In this document: piece by piece, positions 24,639 to 34,140 of the stretch | Numbering within the stretch: position 1 is the first letter of the stretch | Layout: the number at the start of each line of letters is the position of its first letter | Assembly: GCF_900167905.1 (NCBI RefSeq) | Contig: NZ_FUYZ01000007.1 | Span: forward strand, 109,387 to 173,386 | Reading direction: 5' to 3' | Origin: Soonwooa buanensis | Lineage (GTDB): Bacteria > Bacteroidota > Bacteroidia > Flavobacteriales > Weeksellaceae | DNA: 64,000 bases | Program-made: the position numbers and the translations under genes | Notes under the pieces: generated by a model | Told to the model about the DNA's origin: nothing | Databases searched by the model: none | Seen by the model: only the letters and a program-made list of their open reading frames with translations

Positions 24639-26468
24639 TTATAAATTACTGTCAACGACACTGATGTTTTCTCGGAAAAGTTCCACAGGTTTATCTAGTA
24701 AAACCGCAATAACGGTGAGGTTGTTGTCCAGTCGATCTTCGGGAATATCGATGTACACGATGCCAGGGATTTTGCTCCAATACAATTTGTTGAAAACCTG
24801 ATGATTAATCACCGAACCTTCACCAACAATTCTGACACGCGAAATTTGATTTTTCAAACCTTTGATAGCGATCGGTCCATTCGGTTTTCCATCGACAAAA
24901 AGATATAAGGTTTGTCGATCTTTGCTAAGTGTTGTCAAACCATCATAATGCCCACTCGGAAGACTATCGCCAGTATTGTAAAAAGCTTCGGCATGCTTGC
25001 TGAGCCATTTTTTAATTTCAGAATTCTGAGTTTTAATATTCATATCCTGACCATCTTCCGTAAATCCATATTTTTGAAATAAGCCAATATTTTTAGTTTT
25101 ACTAACTTCTTCTGCAAGTCGATAAACTCCTTGTTTTGTATTTTTAGAATTGATAATTTGGTTAAAATCAAAATTGCTTTCCAAAGTCGGTTCCACGAAT
25201 TTTGGTTTTTCCTTAAAACTTAACTCAATAACGCTAACATCTTGATCATAATTTGCATTCGTAATATCGATGTCGAGATTTCCTTTTTTATCGGTTTTAA
25301 AATTTAGTTTCGCAGTATTATCATTTAACATTTTTAAACTTAAAACTTCAGTTTGCAAACCATGAAGACTAAGATGTTCTTTGTTGCGATCGAGATAAAG
25401 AAATAGTTTTTTTCCATCTTTTGAAAATGCCGATTTCCCTAAATAGTTTTTAGAATCTAAACCTCGTCGCGTTCCGTAGACTGCTTCAGGATATTTTTTT
25501 GTCCAACGACCAAGATTTTCCAAAACATCGAGTTGTTCTTTCACAATCGTTCCATCGGCTTTTGGACCAATGTCAATCAGAAGATTTCCGCCCATACTAA
25601 TGACATCTGCAAGAGTTCTGACAATCATATTCGGTGTTTTGTAATGCGTATCAAAAGGTTGGTAACCCCAAGAATCATTCATCGTGTAACAGAGTTCCCA
25701 GTATTCGTCGTCTGGTGCAACAACAGGAACGCCTTGTTCAGGTGTCGCATAATCGCCATGTTGGTTGAGCCTAGAATTAATGATAATATCTTTGTTAAAC
25801 TTTCTAAGATTGGTCAAGGTTTGCGGCGCTTTCCAATCTTCGAAAGTATGTTCCCAATCGCCGTCAAACCAAATTAAATCGGGTTGATATTGTTGTGATA
25901 ATTCGTTAAGTTGATCTTGATAATATTTAACAAAATTATTCCAACGCTGAGGTTCTTTGGTGATGTCGTAACGCTTTTTAGTTCGTGTCGCAACATCGTA
26001 ATTGTCGTGACTCCAATCGGGAAGCGAGTAATACAAGCCAGTTTTAAGACCTGTCTTTTTCAATGCCGAAACAAAAGGTTTCAAAACATCTTTTTTAGCT
26101 TTTGAATCTCTAAGTGTTGTAATAGCTTTGTCCGCTTTAGAATCCCACAACGAAACGCCATCGTGATGTCTCGTAGTAATGACTGAATATTTCGCGCCTG
26201 AATTTTTAATCAATTCAGCCCAAGTTTCAGGTTGGTAATTGGAAGCTGTAAAACCATCCAATTGCTTCATGTAGTTGTCATGGTTGATGTAGTTGTTAAA
26301 AAACGCCCACGACTCGGATATTCCATTTACTGAATAAATGCCCCAATGTATAAAAATCCCAAGTTTAGCATCCTGAAACCATTCCATTTTGGAAGTTGGT
26401 TGCTCATTTTTCTGCGCTGAAAAAAGTAGAGAAACACTTACGAATGCTGAGCAAAAGAGTTTTTTCAT
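24639..26468 (-). CDS. alpha-L-fucosidase, glycoside hydrolase family 29
   Basis: The protein has 609 residues with a signal peptide (1-18, ending LFSAQ). The GH29 catalytic barrel includes KLGIFIHWGIYSV, the histidine pair in TTRHHDGVSLWDS and the nucleophile Asp202 in LIWFDGDWE. A beta-rich C-terminal part (about 350-600) has two segments resembling the fucosidase C-terminal domain. It should act in the periplasm or outside the cell to release fucose from glycans. No SusC/SusD pair or other glycosidase is nearby, so it is not in a classical polysaccharide-utilisation locus. The acid/base residue cannot be fixed by eye. Confidence 0.92.
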   Translation of the reverse strand: MKKLFCSAFVSVSLLFSAQKNEQPTSKMEWFQDAKLGIFIHWGIYSVNGISESWAFFNNYINHDNYMKQLDGFTASNYQPETWAELIKNSGAKYSVITTRHHDGVSLWDSKADKAITTLRDSKAKKDVLKPFVSALKKTGLKTGLYYSLPDWSHDNYDVATRTKKRYDITKEPQRWNNFVKYYQDQLNELSQQYQPDLIWFDGDWEHTFEDWKAPQTLTNLRKFNKDIIINSRLNQHGDYATPEQGVPVVAPDDEYWELCYTMNDSWGYQPFDTHYKTPNMIVRTLADVISMGGNLLIDIGPKADGTIVKEQLDVLENLGRWTKKYPEAVYGTRRGLDSKNYLGKSAFSKDGKKLFLYLDRNKEHLSLHGLQTEVLSLKMLNDNTAKLNFKTDKKGNLDIDITNANYDQDVSVIELSFKEKPKFVEPTLESNFDFNQIINSKNTKQGVYRLAEEVSKTKNIGLFQKYGFTEDGQDMNIKTQNSEIKKWLSKHAEAFYNTGDSLPSGHYDGLTTLSKDRQTLYLFVDGKPNGPIAIKGLKNQISRVRIVGEGSVINHQVFNKLYWSKIPGIVYIDIPEDRLDNNLTVIAVLLDKPVELFRENISVVDSNL

Positions 26469-26564
26469 GTTGGGTTTTTATTATTTTTAAATATATAAAA
26501 TTTTCGTCAATTTCTGCTTTGTTCGTTCTTAACCTACGTCAATATTAATCTTAATAAAGCATCG

Positions 26565-26572
26565 TAATTTTG
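26565..26572 (+). promoter_or_regulatory. -7 box TAATTTTG of the flavin oxidoreductase gene
   Basis: It matches TAnnTTTG and ends 16 nt before the ATG. No -33 TTG was found at the expected distance. Confidence 0.4.
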
Positions 26573-26588
26573 ATAAAAATTATTACAA

Positions 26589-27608
26589 ATGGAATTAGGA
26601 ATAGGAATGTTTGGGGATTTAGCTTTAGATCCAACAACAGGGAAATATAGAAATGCTGGTGTCAAAATGCGTGAAATTTTGGACGAAGTAAAATTAATGG
26701 ACGAAGTCGGAATCGATGTTTTTGCAATGGGCGAACATCATCGTGAAGATTATGCGGTTTCTTCACCAGAAATCCTTTTGGCTGCGGCGTCTAGTATTAC
26801 TAAAAATATAAAATTAGCAAGTGGTGTAACCGTTTTGAGCTCTTCGGAGCCTGTTAAAGTTTACGAAGATTTTGCAACGATTGACCAAATTTCGGATGGT
26901 CGCGCCGAGATTGTGGTTGGGCGTGGAAGCTTCATTGAATCTTTTCCGCTTTATGGTTATGATTTGTCCGATTATAATGAACTCTTTGAAGAGAAATTAA
27001 GTTTACTTTTAAAAATAAATTCTGGAGAAAATGTAAGTTGGAAAGGTCGATTAAGAGCACCAATGAACAACCAAACCGTTTATCCAAGAGCAACTAACGA
27101 TGGTAAATTGCCAATTTGGGTTGCAGTTGGCGGAACACCAGAATCTGTGTTGAGAGCAGCGACTTTGGGCTTACCTTTAATTGTTGCAATTATCGGAGGA
27201 ATGCCAATGCAGTTCAAACCGCTGATTGATTTTTACAAACAGGAATATCTGAAAGCTGGTCATCTAGAAAGTGAAATGCAAATCGCCATACATTCGCATA
27301 CTTTTGTTAGTGAAGATCCGAAAGTGATCGAGGATTATTTTGAAAACTATAAAGCGCAAATGGATAGGGTAGGAGCGAGTCGTGGTTGGGCGCCTTACAC
27401 CAAAATGCAATATGATGGCGGACGAAGTGCCGATGGTGCTTTATTTATCGGAAATGCTGATGAGGTTGCAGAGAAAATTAACCGTGTAAAAGAAGCTTTT
27501 GGTTTAACAAGGTTTATTGGACATATGGATATTGGTGATCCGTCGCATGATATTATGATGAAATCTATTGAGCTTTTCGGAACTAAAGTTTCTGACCAAG
27601 TTCGTTAA
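26589..27608 (+). CDS. LLM-class flavin-dependent oxidoreductase
   Basis: The protein has 339 residues of the bacterial luciferase-like family. The N-terminus (ELGIGMFGDLALDPTTG), the GEHHREDYAVSSPEILLAAAS block and the ATIDQISDGRAEIVVGRGSF motif near residue 100 are characteristic of F420/FMN-dependent monooxygenase-like TIM barrels. It acts in the cytoplasm using reduced flavin; the substrate cannot be predicted. It is a single-gene unit bounded by its own promoter box and a bidirectional terminator. Alternative functions in the family range from alkane to xenobiotic oxidation. Confidence 0.9.
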   Translation: MELGIGMFGDLALDPTTGKYRNAGVKMREILDEVKLMDEVGIDVFAMGEHHREDYAVSSPEILLAAASSITKNIKLASGVTVLSSSEPVKVYEDFATIDQISDGRAEIVVGRGSFIESFPLYGYDLSDYNELFEEKLSLLLKINSGENVSWKGRLRAPMNNQTVYPRATNDGKLPIWVAVGGTPESVLRAATLGLPLIVAIIGGMPMQFKPLIDFYKQEYLKAGHLESEMQIAIHSHTFVSEDPKVIEDYFENYKAQMDRVGASRGWAPYTKMQYDGGRSADGALFIGNADEVAEKINRVKEAFGLTRFIGHMDIGDPSHDIMMKSIELFGTKVSDQVR

Positions 27609-27612
27609 AATT

Positions 27613-27647
27613 AAAATCGCCTTTCAAAATTATTTGAAAGGCGATTT
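27613..27647. terminator. bidirectional terminator between the oxidoreductase and flotillin genes
   Basis: AAAATCGCCTTTCAAA is mirrored by TTTGAAAGGCGATTTT around a TTAT loop, a 16-bp perfect stem. It ends just before the flotillin stop codon. Confidence 0.9.
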
Positions 27648-27649
27648 TG

Positions 27650-29224
27650 TTATGCTTTATTTTCGTCTGTAGAATCATCTGGTTTTGGCGGTTCTTCTTT
27701 TTTAACCACTTTAACCGATTTTGTTTCGATAGTTTTTGTTTTTTCGTCTTCACCTTTTAGATAAGATGGAAGATTAAGTCCAGCCATGTTGAATAAATCA
27801 TTCAAAGGTGGAACAGTTTTCATCATACCAGAGACGAAGTTCGCTGTTGAGGTTGTACCTTCAGGATTATTGCCGCCATCCCAAACAGTAACTTTATCAA
27901 TTTTGATATTTTTAACCGCTTCAACTTGCGTTCTAACCAACTCAGGAAGTTTTTCAATCAACAACAATTGGAATGCACTGTTCGTATCGCCACCAGCTGC
28001 TTTCACAACTTGGTCGTAACCTTCAGCTTGCTTAGTAAGGATTTCGTAAAGACCTTTCGCTTCAGCTTCCATTTTTGCGAAGATCGCGTCTGCTTCACCT
28101 TTCGCTTGAAGTCTAATTTTTTCTGCTTCTGCTTCTGCATCGATGATCGCTTTCTGTTTCGAAATCTCCGCAGGTACAACGATGTTGGCTTGTTGTGTAG
28201 AACGCTCTCTTTCTGCTCTCGCAGTTTCCGCTTTTTGTTCTGCTAAGTAAGATTCTTCCAAAGCTTTCGCAGATTGTACTTTTTCCGCTGCGATTGCAAC
28301 TTTCAAAGCTTCTGCTTCACGTTGTCTTCTTTCAGCATCAGAATTTGCAATCGTAATTTTCGCTTCGTTTTCCCCTTTAATCGCTAATGAGTTAGCTTCC
28401 GAAGTCGCAATACGCGCATCTCTTTCAGCTTCTGCTTTACCGATGGCTTCATCTTTGCCAGCCGATGCAATGCTAATTTCTCTATCTTTTTGAGTAATCG
28501 CAATTTTAACATCACGATCTCTTTGTGTTTCAGCAATTTGTGTATCTTTTTCTCTGTCAGCAACTGCTTTACCAGTTTCCCCGATTTTGGTTTGTTCTGC
28601 AACTGAGATAATCGCTTCGTTAATCGCTTTAGCAGCAGCTTCTTTACCAAGAGCCTCGATGTAGCCTGACTCATCACGGATATCGGTAACGTTAACGTTG
28701 ATAAGTTTAAGACCGATTTTCTTTAATTCGGTATCGACGTTTTTAGAAATGTTATCTAAGAATTTATCTCTGTCAGAGTTAATTTCCTCAATCGTCATGG
28801 TTGCAATAACCAAACGCAACTGACCAAATAGGATATCTTTAGAAAGTTCCTGAATTTGCTCCGGAGAAAGACCTAGCAATCTTTCCGCTGCATTTCCCAT
28901 GCTATCTGGCTCTGTAGAAATCGCAATGGTGAAACGACAAGGTACATCGACACGAATATTTTGTCGAGAAAGGGCATTGGTCAAATTGGCTTCAATAGAA
29001 ATTGGTTTTAAATCCAAATAAGCAAAATCCTGAATGACAGGCCAAACAAAAGCACCACCACCGTGGATACATTTTGCAGAACTGCCGCCAGTCTTACCAT
29101 AGATTACCAAAATCTTATCCGACGGACAACGTTTGTACCGCGAGATAAGCGCCATAAAGGTTACGAATAGTACAAAGACGAGTACTACAATTAGGATAAA
29201 AGTCCCATTAATTCCATCAATCAT
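27650..29224 (-). CDS. flotillin-like membrane protein (SPFH/band 7)
   Basis: The protein has 524 residues. An N-terminal membrane hairpin (FILIVVLVFVLFVTFMALI) is followed by an SPFH/band 7 domain (about 35-200, with GGGAFVWPVIQDFAYLDL and LFGQLRLVIATMTIEEI). A long alanine/glutamate-rich coiled coil (about 200-400) precedes a C-terminal domain and a charged tail. The build matches bacterial flotillins of the FloT/YuaG type, which scaffold membrane microdomains. It is preceded by an NfeD-like gene 13 bp upstream, the usual flotillin-NfeD pairing. The tail (KEEPPKPDDSTDENKA) is specific to this lineage. Confidence 0.92.
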   Translation of the reverse strand: MIDGINGTFILIVVLVFVLFVTFMALISRYKRCPSDKILVIYGKTGGSSAKCIHGGGAFVWPVIQDFAYLDLKPISIEANLTNALSRQNIRVDVPCRFTIAISTEPDSMGNAAERLLGLSPEQIQELSKDILFGQLRLVIATMTIEEINSDRDKFLDNISKNVDTELKKIGLKLINVNVTDIRDESGYIEALGKEAAAKAINEAIISVAEQTKIGETGKAVADREKDTQIAETQRDRDVKIAITQKDREISIASAGKDEAIGKAEAERDARIATSEANSLAIKGENEAKITIANSDAERRQREAEALKVAIAAEKVQSAKALEESYLAEQKAETARAERERSTQQANIVVPAEISKQKAIIDAEAEAEKIRLQAKGEADAIFAKMEAEAKGLYEILTKQAEGYDQVVKAAGGDTNSAFQLLLIEKLPELVRTQVEAVKNIKIDKVTVWDGGNNPEGTTSTANFVSGMMKTVPPLNDLFNMAGLNLPSYLKGEDEKTKTIETKSVKVVKKEEPPKPDDSTDENKA

Positions 29225-29237
29225 TTTATAGTTTTAT

Positions 29238-29804
29238 TTAAATTTTTTCAACAATAAGAATTTTGTCTTCAATGCGAATAACTTTTACAAGTTTTCCAGA
29301 TTGGATCGCTTCGGTTTCCGAAACTGCGGTCAACTCGTGGTTGGTGCCGTTAAGTGAAATTAAAACTTTTCCTTGACCTGATTTTTCAGACGGTATTGTT
29401 AAATACACTTCACCACTTTTGCCAATCAATTTGCTGATGTCAAAAGTGTTGTCTTCGGACAGTTTTAGGATTTGTTTGATAATGACAAAATATAACGCAA
29501 TGAAAACCAAACCAACCAAAGCCGCGACAATAACCAAAAATGTTTTGTTTGCAATTGTTTGATAAAATGCGACACCAGCCCAACCAAAACCAAGTAAAAA
29601 ATTAACCAAGTTTCTGAACGAGAATAATTGGAAAGGCGCATCGGCATGGTCAAGATTTCCGTCAAAATCTGCATTGATTCCGTCTGAGGCATCACTACCG
29701 ATTAGCGTTAAAATAGTTTGAACTAGAAAAATTAAACTCGCTGCAATCGCAATCCACCAAAAGGCTTGCTGCAAAGAGTCCATTCCTTGTAAAAAGTCTA
29801 ACAT
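29238..29804 (-). CDS. NfeD-like membrane protein with OB-fold domain
   Basis: The protein has 188 residues. Hydrophobic segments are at about 15-38, 66-85 and 88-112. The C-terminal region (about 120-188) resembles the NfeD OB-fold (ISKLIGKSGEVYLTIPSEKSGQGKVLISLNGTNHELTA). NfeD proteins partner flotillins in the inner membrane, and the next gene is a flotillin 13 bp away. It is similar in build to B. subtilis YuaF. It lacks the ClpP-like protease domain of long NfeD proteins. Confidence 0.85.
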   Translation of the reverse strand: MLDFLQGMDSLQQAFWWIAIAASLIFLVQTILTLIGSDASDGINADFDGNLDHADAPFQLFSFRNLVNFLLGFGWAGVAFYQTIANKTFLVIVAALVGLVFIALYFVIIKQILKLSEDNTFDISKLIGKSGEVYLTIPSEKSGQGKVLISLNGTNHELTAVSETEAIQSGKLVKVIRIEDKILIVEKI

Positions 29805-29936
29805 AGTTTTATTTAGTATTGTTTAAAAATAGTAAAAAAAATACAGAAATGAAAGCTTTTTTGGAGAATGCTTTTAAGTTTTTGTAAACTTTTTCTTAAA
29901 TGCTTAAGTTTTAAATAAATGTAATATCACAAAAAA

Positions 29937-29957
29937 AGCGCTCCAAAAATGAAGCGC
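29937..29957 (-). terminator. terminator of rpoN
   Basis: AGCGCT on each side of a nine-base loop forms the core stem. On the minus strand it is followed by TTTTTTT. It lies immediately downstream of the rpoN stop codon. Confidence 0.8.
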
Positions 29958-29963
29958 TCTATT

Positions 29964-31430
29964 TTATAATTCTTTTCTAAGTCTAGCAACTGGGATATTG
30001 AGTTGTTCACGATATTTCGCAATCGTACGACGTGCAATGTTGTAACCTTTTTCTTTTAAGATGCCAACCAAAGCGTCATCTGTCAAAGGTTTTCTCTTGT
30101 CTTCGTTGTCGACAACTTCCTGCAAGTGATTTTTAATTTCTTTAGTCGAAACTTCTTCACCATCGTCGTTTGTCAAACTATCAGAGAATAGATTTTTAAG
30201 ATAGACAATTCCGTTAGGCGTGTCTGCATATTTACTTTTAACAACACGAGAAATCGTCGAAATGTCAAAACCTGTAATGTCCGCAACATCCTTCAAAATC
30301 ATTGGTTTGATGTTCTTTTCGTCGCCAGTTAGGAAGTATTCTTTCTGAAGTTTAACAATGGCTGTTATCGTTTGCAAAAGTGTATTTTGACGTTGATTAA
30401 TCGCGTCGATATACCATTTTGCAGCATCCAATTTTTGCTTGATAAACAAAGCTGCTTGTTTGTGCTCTGCAGATTTTTTATCGTGAGAATAGGTTGTTAA
30501 AATTTCTTTGTATTCTTCCGAAACGCGCAGTGTAGGGGCATTTTTGCTATTCAGCATTGGGATAACTTGGTTGTCCTTAATCTGTATAACAAAGTCCGGA
30601 ATAATCTCTTGGTTAATCGTAATCGTTTGCGTGTCAAAGTTGCCGCCGATTCTTGGTGATAATTTTGAAATAACTTCTAAAGCATCCTTAAGATCTTCTT
30701 CTTCGATGTCATATTTCTGAATAATCTTGTTGTAATGCTTGTTACTTAACGCATCAAACTGATTTCTTAAAATATTAGCAGCCAAACTAACCGCAGGATC
30801 CGCACTTACTTTTTTCTCAATTTGAAGTAAAAGACATTCGCGAAGATCGCGTGCGCCAACACCAGCTGGATCTAGCTTTTGAACATAATTTTCAAGGATT
30901 TCGGTGACATTTTCAGCTGTAGTATAAATGCCTTGCGAGAACGCTAAATCATCAACAATTGATTTGATTTCTCGACGAAGATAACCGTCGTTGTCAAGAT
31001 TTCCGATAAGATATTCCGCAATTTGTAGATCTTCTCCATCTATCTTAGCTAATCTAATTTGTTCTAAAAGATAGTCATAAAGACTTTGTCCTTCTGTTAA
31101 TAAAGATTGATTGTCGAACTCTTCATCGTCAGCAGAATAGTTGCTAGACGCTGTTTTGTAACTTGGTTCGTCATCATAAAGATATTCGTCAACATCAAAA
31201 TCTGTTTCGATGCTTTCGTTGCCTTCGTCATCAAAATCACTTTCTCCAGAATCTTGATAGTCGTCTTCGCTATCGCTATCCGAAACTTTTTCTAAAGCAG
31301 GATTTTCTTCCAATTCGCGCTCTAACTCTTCTTCAAACTCTAAGGTATGAAGCTGAATCAACTTCATCAATTGAATCTGTTGCGGGGCTAATTTTTGACC
31401 TAGTTTAAGTTGTAAATTTTGTTTCAGCAT
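29964..31430 (-). CDS. rpoN: RNA polymerase sigma-54 factor
   Basis: The protein has 488 residues. Region I is glutamine/leucine-rich (LKQNLQLKLGQKLAPQQIQLMKLIQ). A long acidic region II (about 50-110) is followed by the core-binding and HTH regions. The diagnostic RpoN box, ARRTIAKYREQLNIP, lies near the C-terminus. It directs transcription from -24/-12 promoters and needs AAA+ activators, none of which is encoded in the window. It is a single-gene unit with its own terminator. Confidence 0.97.
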   Translation of the reverse strand: MLKQNLQLKLGQKLAPQQIQLMKLIQLHTLEFEEELERELEENPALEKVSDSDSEDDYQDSGESDFDDEGNESIETDFDVDEYLYDDEPSYKTASSNYSADDEEFDNQSLLTEGQSLYDYLLEQIRLAKIDGEDLQIAEYLIGNLDNDGYLRREIKSIVDDLAFSQGIYTTAENVTEILENYVQKLDPAGVGARDLRECLLLQIEKKVSADPAVSLAANILRNQFDALSNKHYNKIIQKYDIEEEDLKDALEVISKLSPRIGGNFDTQTITINQEIIPDFVIQIKDNQVIPMLNSKNAPTLRVSEEYKEILTTYSHDKKSAEHKQAALFIKQKLDAAKWYIDAINQRQNTLLQTITAIVKLQKEYFLTGDEKNIKPMILKDVADITGFDISTISRVVKSKYADTPNGIVYLKNLFSDSLTNDDGEEVSTKEIKNHLQEVVDNEDKRKPLTDDALVGILKEKGYNIARRTIAKYREQLNIPVARLRKEL

Positions 31431-31531
31431 ATCTTTTTTTTGCTAATGGCATACATCAGCGTTACGAATTTACAATTTTTTTCTTGAATGCAATAAAGTT
31501 TGCACGATTTTTGATGCTAATTGTTGATAAC

Positions 31532-31563
31532 AAAAAAGCCTTTCAATTTTGAAAGGCTTTTTT
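31532..31563 (-). terminator. terminator of the nusB-DUF1573-yajC operon
   Basis: AAAAAAGCCTTTCAA and its mirror TTGAAAGGCTTTTTT form a strong stem with T-runs on both strands. It lies 22 nt past the yajC stop. Confidence 0.9.
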
Positions 31564-31584
31564 GTATTTTAAATAAGTTAAATC

Positions 31585-31917
31585 TTACTTTTTAGTAATA
31601 CCAAGAGTTTCTGGGAAACGTGCAGCTGTAAAGTCTCTAGAGATTGCAGCCTTCTCGAATTTTAGTTTTCCAGATAGTGTTTCCAATACAACGCCATCAT
31701 CATTGATGCTGAAGATTGTCCCATGCATACCAGAAGTTGTTACAACTTTTGCGCCTGGTTTTAGAGCTTCTTGGAAAGTTTTTTCTTGCTTTTGCTTACG
31801 CATTTGCGGACGAATCATTAGGAAATAAAATCCTACGAACATAAGACCCATCATAATTAATGTTGGTGTCATCGATTGTCCTGCTGGAGCTTGCAAAAAT
31901 ATTGTCATCATGTTCAT
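31585..31917 (-). CDS. yajC: preprotein translocase subunit YajC
   Basis: The protein has 110 residues. A single membrane helix (PTLIMMGLMFVGFYFLMIRPQ) runs straight into the family motif FLMIRPQMRKQKQ, and a small cytoplasmic domain (GAKVVTTSGMHGTIFSINDDGVVLE) follows. It is an accessory component of the SecDF-YajC membrane complex. It is the last gene of the nusB - DUF1573 - yajC operon, 12 bp behind the lipoprotein gene, an order widespread in Flavobacteriia. Confidence 0.95.
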   Translation of the reverse strand: MNMMTIFLQAPAGQSMTPTLIMMGLMFVGFYFLMIRPQMRKQKQEKTFQEALKPGAKVVTTSGMHGTIFSINDDGVVLETLSGKLKFEKAAISRDFTAARFPETLGITKK

Positions 31918-31929
31918 CTGTTCTTAATT

Positions 31930-32448
31930 TTAGTTAGTAATTTCTGCTGTGAAGCCGATTCTGATAGGCGCTTTTTCTACGTTAGCATAGACGTCAGCTG
32001 CTTTTGCAACATTGCCATCAAAATCTCCAGAGTCAAACTTAAGTGTAATTTTTCCTGATTTCCCTGGAAGAATTGGTTCTTTTGTAAAGTCTGGAGCCGT
32101 ACATCCGCAACCTGGTTTAACAGAAGAAATAATTAAAGGTTTTGTCCCAGTATTTGTGATTTCGTAAACGTGGCTAACTACATCTCCTTTTTTAATTTTA
32201 CCAAAAGAAAAATCAGATTCTTTAAGAGCTACTGTTGTTAAAGGATTTTTTTGAGCTTCTTCCAACATTGCATCTTCTTGTGTTGCATGCTCGTGTCCAG
32301 CGTGGTCATCAACGCCAACTGGTGTTGTTTGGTTTTCTACAACCGCCGAACTATTGTCTTCTACAACTGTAGTTTCGTCCTTTTTTTTACAAGCAACAAT
32401 GCTGATTGCCATTGCTGCGATGGTTAGATACTTAAATGATCTTTTCAT
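31930..32448 (-). CDS. DUF1573 lipoprotein
   Basis: The protein has 172 residues. A lipoprotein signal peptide with lipobox IVAC (cysteine about residue 20) is followed by a low-complexity T/V/E/H-rich linker containing HAGHEHA, and then a DUF1573 domain (about 75-172). That domain has the hallmark ITNTGTKPLIISSVKPGCGCTAPDF and an Ig-like ASH-type fold. It is probably anchored in the periplasmic face of a membrane; the molecular function is unknown. It lies between nusB and yajC with short gaps (19 and 12 bp). Confidence 0.9.
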   Translation of the reverse strand: MKRSFKYLTIAAMAISIVACKKKDETTVVEDNSSAVVENQTTPVGVDDHAGHEHATQEDAMLEEAQKNPLTTVALKESDFSFGKIKKGDVVSHVYEITNTGTKPLIISSVKPGCGCTAPDFTKEPILPGKSGKITLKFDSGDFDGNVAKAADVYANVEKAPIRIGFTAEITN

Positions 32449-32467
32449 AATATATTCGTATTAAGAA

Positions 32468-33373
32468 TTATGCTCTGTTTTTGTCTTTGCTATACTTGTC
32501 CAAGATACCATTAATAAAGATGTTCGACTTCTCGGTTGCATAGACTTTTGCAATGTCAATATATTCGTTAATGATAACTTTGGAAGGCGTTTGTGGGAAA
32601 TAATCCATCTCTGTAATGGCTGCTACCAAAATGATTTTGTCCATTAAAGAAACTCTGTCTAACTCCCAATTAACCAATCTTTCTTCTAGTTTCTTTTCAG
32701 AATCTTCCCAATTGTTAAGACTTTGGCGAAGAAGTTTTTTTGCAAATTCTTCATCTTCATCATCCTTAATTGCTTTTACTAAAGTATGGCTAGGTGTGTC
32801 TTCTTTTAGGAAACCGATAGTCTTCTGGATCATCGAGTTAGAGATGTGATAATCATCTGCCCAGCTCATTTCCATTTCTTCGAATCTATCGTGTAGGTCG
32901 TTGTTTTCGGCAACATATCTTAGAAATAATTTTCCAATGAATTTTTGATCATCTTCAAAAGAAATTTCTTCGCTGGTCATGTACTCATGGTAACGTTTTC
33001 CGGCTTTTATTCTTTGGAAAGTTTTAACAAGGACTTCGTCGTTAAAGTCCCAGATTAGTTCTTTGTGTTTGTCCGTGAAGCTTCTACGTTCTTCATTGTT
33101 TTCTAAACTTTCTAAAACTTGGTTTCTAACAAATTTTTGATTCGGATTGATGTCGCTATCGTTTTTAATAAATTTGTTTTTACCAATTTCAATTTGATTT
33201 TCGGCAACATGTTTTAATGCTACTAAAAAATTAAGTTGATAGATGTACAGGTTGTAGATTTTGCTCATTTCGTTGATGAGATTTTTTTCTACAGTCTCCT
33301 GTCTTATTGGGTTTTGGTAGTAAGAATAGAGATTTTCTATTACTTTTTCACGGATTTGTCGTCTTCCAAGCAT
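32468..33373 (-). CDS. nusB: transcription antitermination protein NusB (long flavobacterial form)
   Basis: The protein has 301 residues, about twice the classical length. The N-terminus (MLGRRQIREKVIENLYSYYQ) and the C-terminal NusB fold (LVNWELDRVSLMDKIILVAAITEMDYFPQTPSKVIINEYIDIAKVYATEKSNIFINGILDKY) are diagnostic. The inserted middle is helical and typical of Bacteroidota members. NusB binds boxA RNA with NusE during rRNA transcription. The first gene of its operon, it is preceded by a -7 box TATCTTTG at 33396-33403. Confidence 0.93.
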   Translation of the reverse strand: MLGRRQIREKVIENLYSYYQNPIRQETVEKNLINEMSKIYNLYIYQLNFLVALKHVAENQIEIGKNKFIKNDSDINPNQKFVRNQVLESLENNEERRSFTDKHKELIWDFNDEVLVKTFQRIKAGKRYHEYMTSEEISFEDDQKFIGKLFLRYVAENNDLHDRFEEMEMSWADDYHISNSMIQKTIGFLKEDTPSHTLVKAIKDDEDEEFAKKLLRQSLNNWEDSEKKLEERLVNWELDRVSLMDKIILVAAITEMDYFPQTPSKVIINEYIDIAKVYATEKSNIFINGILDKYSKDKNRA

Positions 33374-33395
33374 TTCAAAGAACTTTATTTGGCTA

Positions 33396-33403
33396 CAAAG
33401 ATA
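33396..33403 (-). promoter_or_regulatory. -7 box TATCTTTG of the nusB operon
   Basis: It matches TAnnTTTG exactly on the minus strand, 22 nt before the nusB start codon. Confidence 0.5.
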
Positions 33404-33453
33404 AGCATTTTAATTTTTCTAAAAAGCTGACTTTTGTAGTTTATAGAAGCTGA

Positions 33454-34140
33454 TTATTGGTTTTCTTTTTCAGTTTCGATAAGTCGTAATTGTTCTAGAT
33501 TTTTGCTAAGACGTTTTAATAATATTCCGTAGAAAATTTTGTAGTAAAGTATTATTAACAAGATACTTAGTAGTAATGCAACGATAATCCCAATGATGAA
33601 GCCTAGTTTGGTTGTTTCGCTGAGTTGTACGCTTTGTTCTCCCATAACAATACTTAGATAAATACTGAACGAAACAATGTAGACCACCAATAGTATTACA
33701 TTGATGATAATGAATGCGTTAACTTTTCTTTTAAAACTGATAATGCGTAAGATGAATTGTTTGAGATTATCCTCAACGCTGATTCTTCTATAACTTTTAT
33801 AAAATAGATAGACAAAAATACCAGTTAAACTAAGGCTTAAAATTTTGATTACTAAATAGATTTTGTCCATCGTATGAAGAATCTCGTTTTGATTCTGTAG
33901 GTGTAATCTTGATAATATTTCGCGGAAGTTAACATGGTCGTCTTTAGAGACTAAAGAATATATAAGCAAAGTGATAAATATAAAAAACTCTAACAAACTT
34001 ATCCAAAGAAGATACTTCACATAATTTCTAGATTTTGTGTTAAGCATGGCTTCGATGTCAGATTGCTGATAGGCGTCTTCTACTTTTTGGTTCTGCCAAA
34101 CCGATTTTAGGTCATCTATGTCAAAGTCGTTGTTAGGCAT
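33454..34140 (-). CDS. membrane protein overlapping the ECF sigma gene, possible anti-sigma factor
   Basis: The protein has 228 residues. A short hydrophilic N-terminus (FDIDDLKSVWQNQKVEDAYQQSDIEAML) is followed by four hydrophobic segments (about 42-63, 90-112, 135-160, 175-202) and a charged tail. Its start codon overlaps the end of the sigma factor gene by 8 bp, so the two are translationally coupled. The cytoplasmic N-terminus plus membrane anchoring suits an anti-sigma role. No zinc-type HxxxCxxC motif is present, so the anti-sigma assignment is inference from context. Confidence 0.6.
   Translation of the reverse strand: MPNNDFDIDDLKSVWQNQKVEDAYQQSDIEAMLNTKSRNYVKYLLWISLLEFFIFITLLIYSLVSKDDHVNFREILSRLHLQNQNEILHTMDKIYLVIKILSLSLTGIFVYLFYKSYRRISVEDNLKQFILRIISFKRKVNAFIIINVILLVVYIVSFSIYLSIVMGEQSVQLSETTKLGFIIGIIVALLLSILLIILYYKIFYGILLKRLSKNLEQLRLIETEKENQ

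Noticed and set aside
24639..26468. polysaccharide-utilisation locus around the fucosidase
   Set aside because: No SusC/SusD-type genes, sigma/anti-sigma pair or other glycosidases are adjacent.
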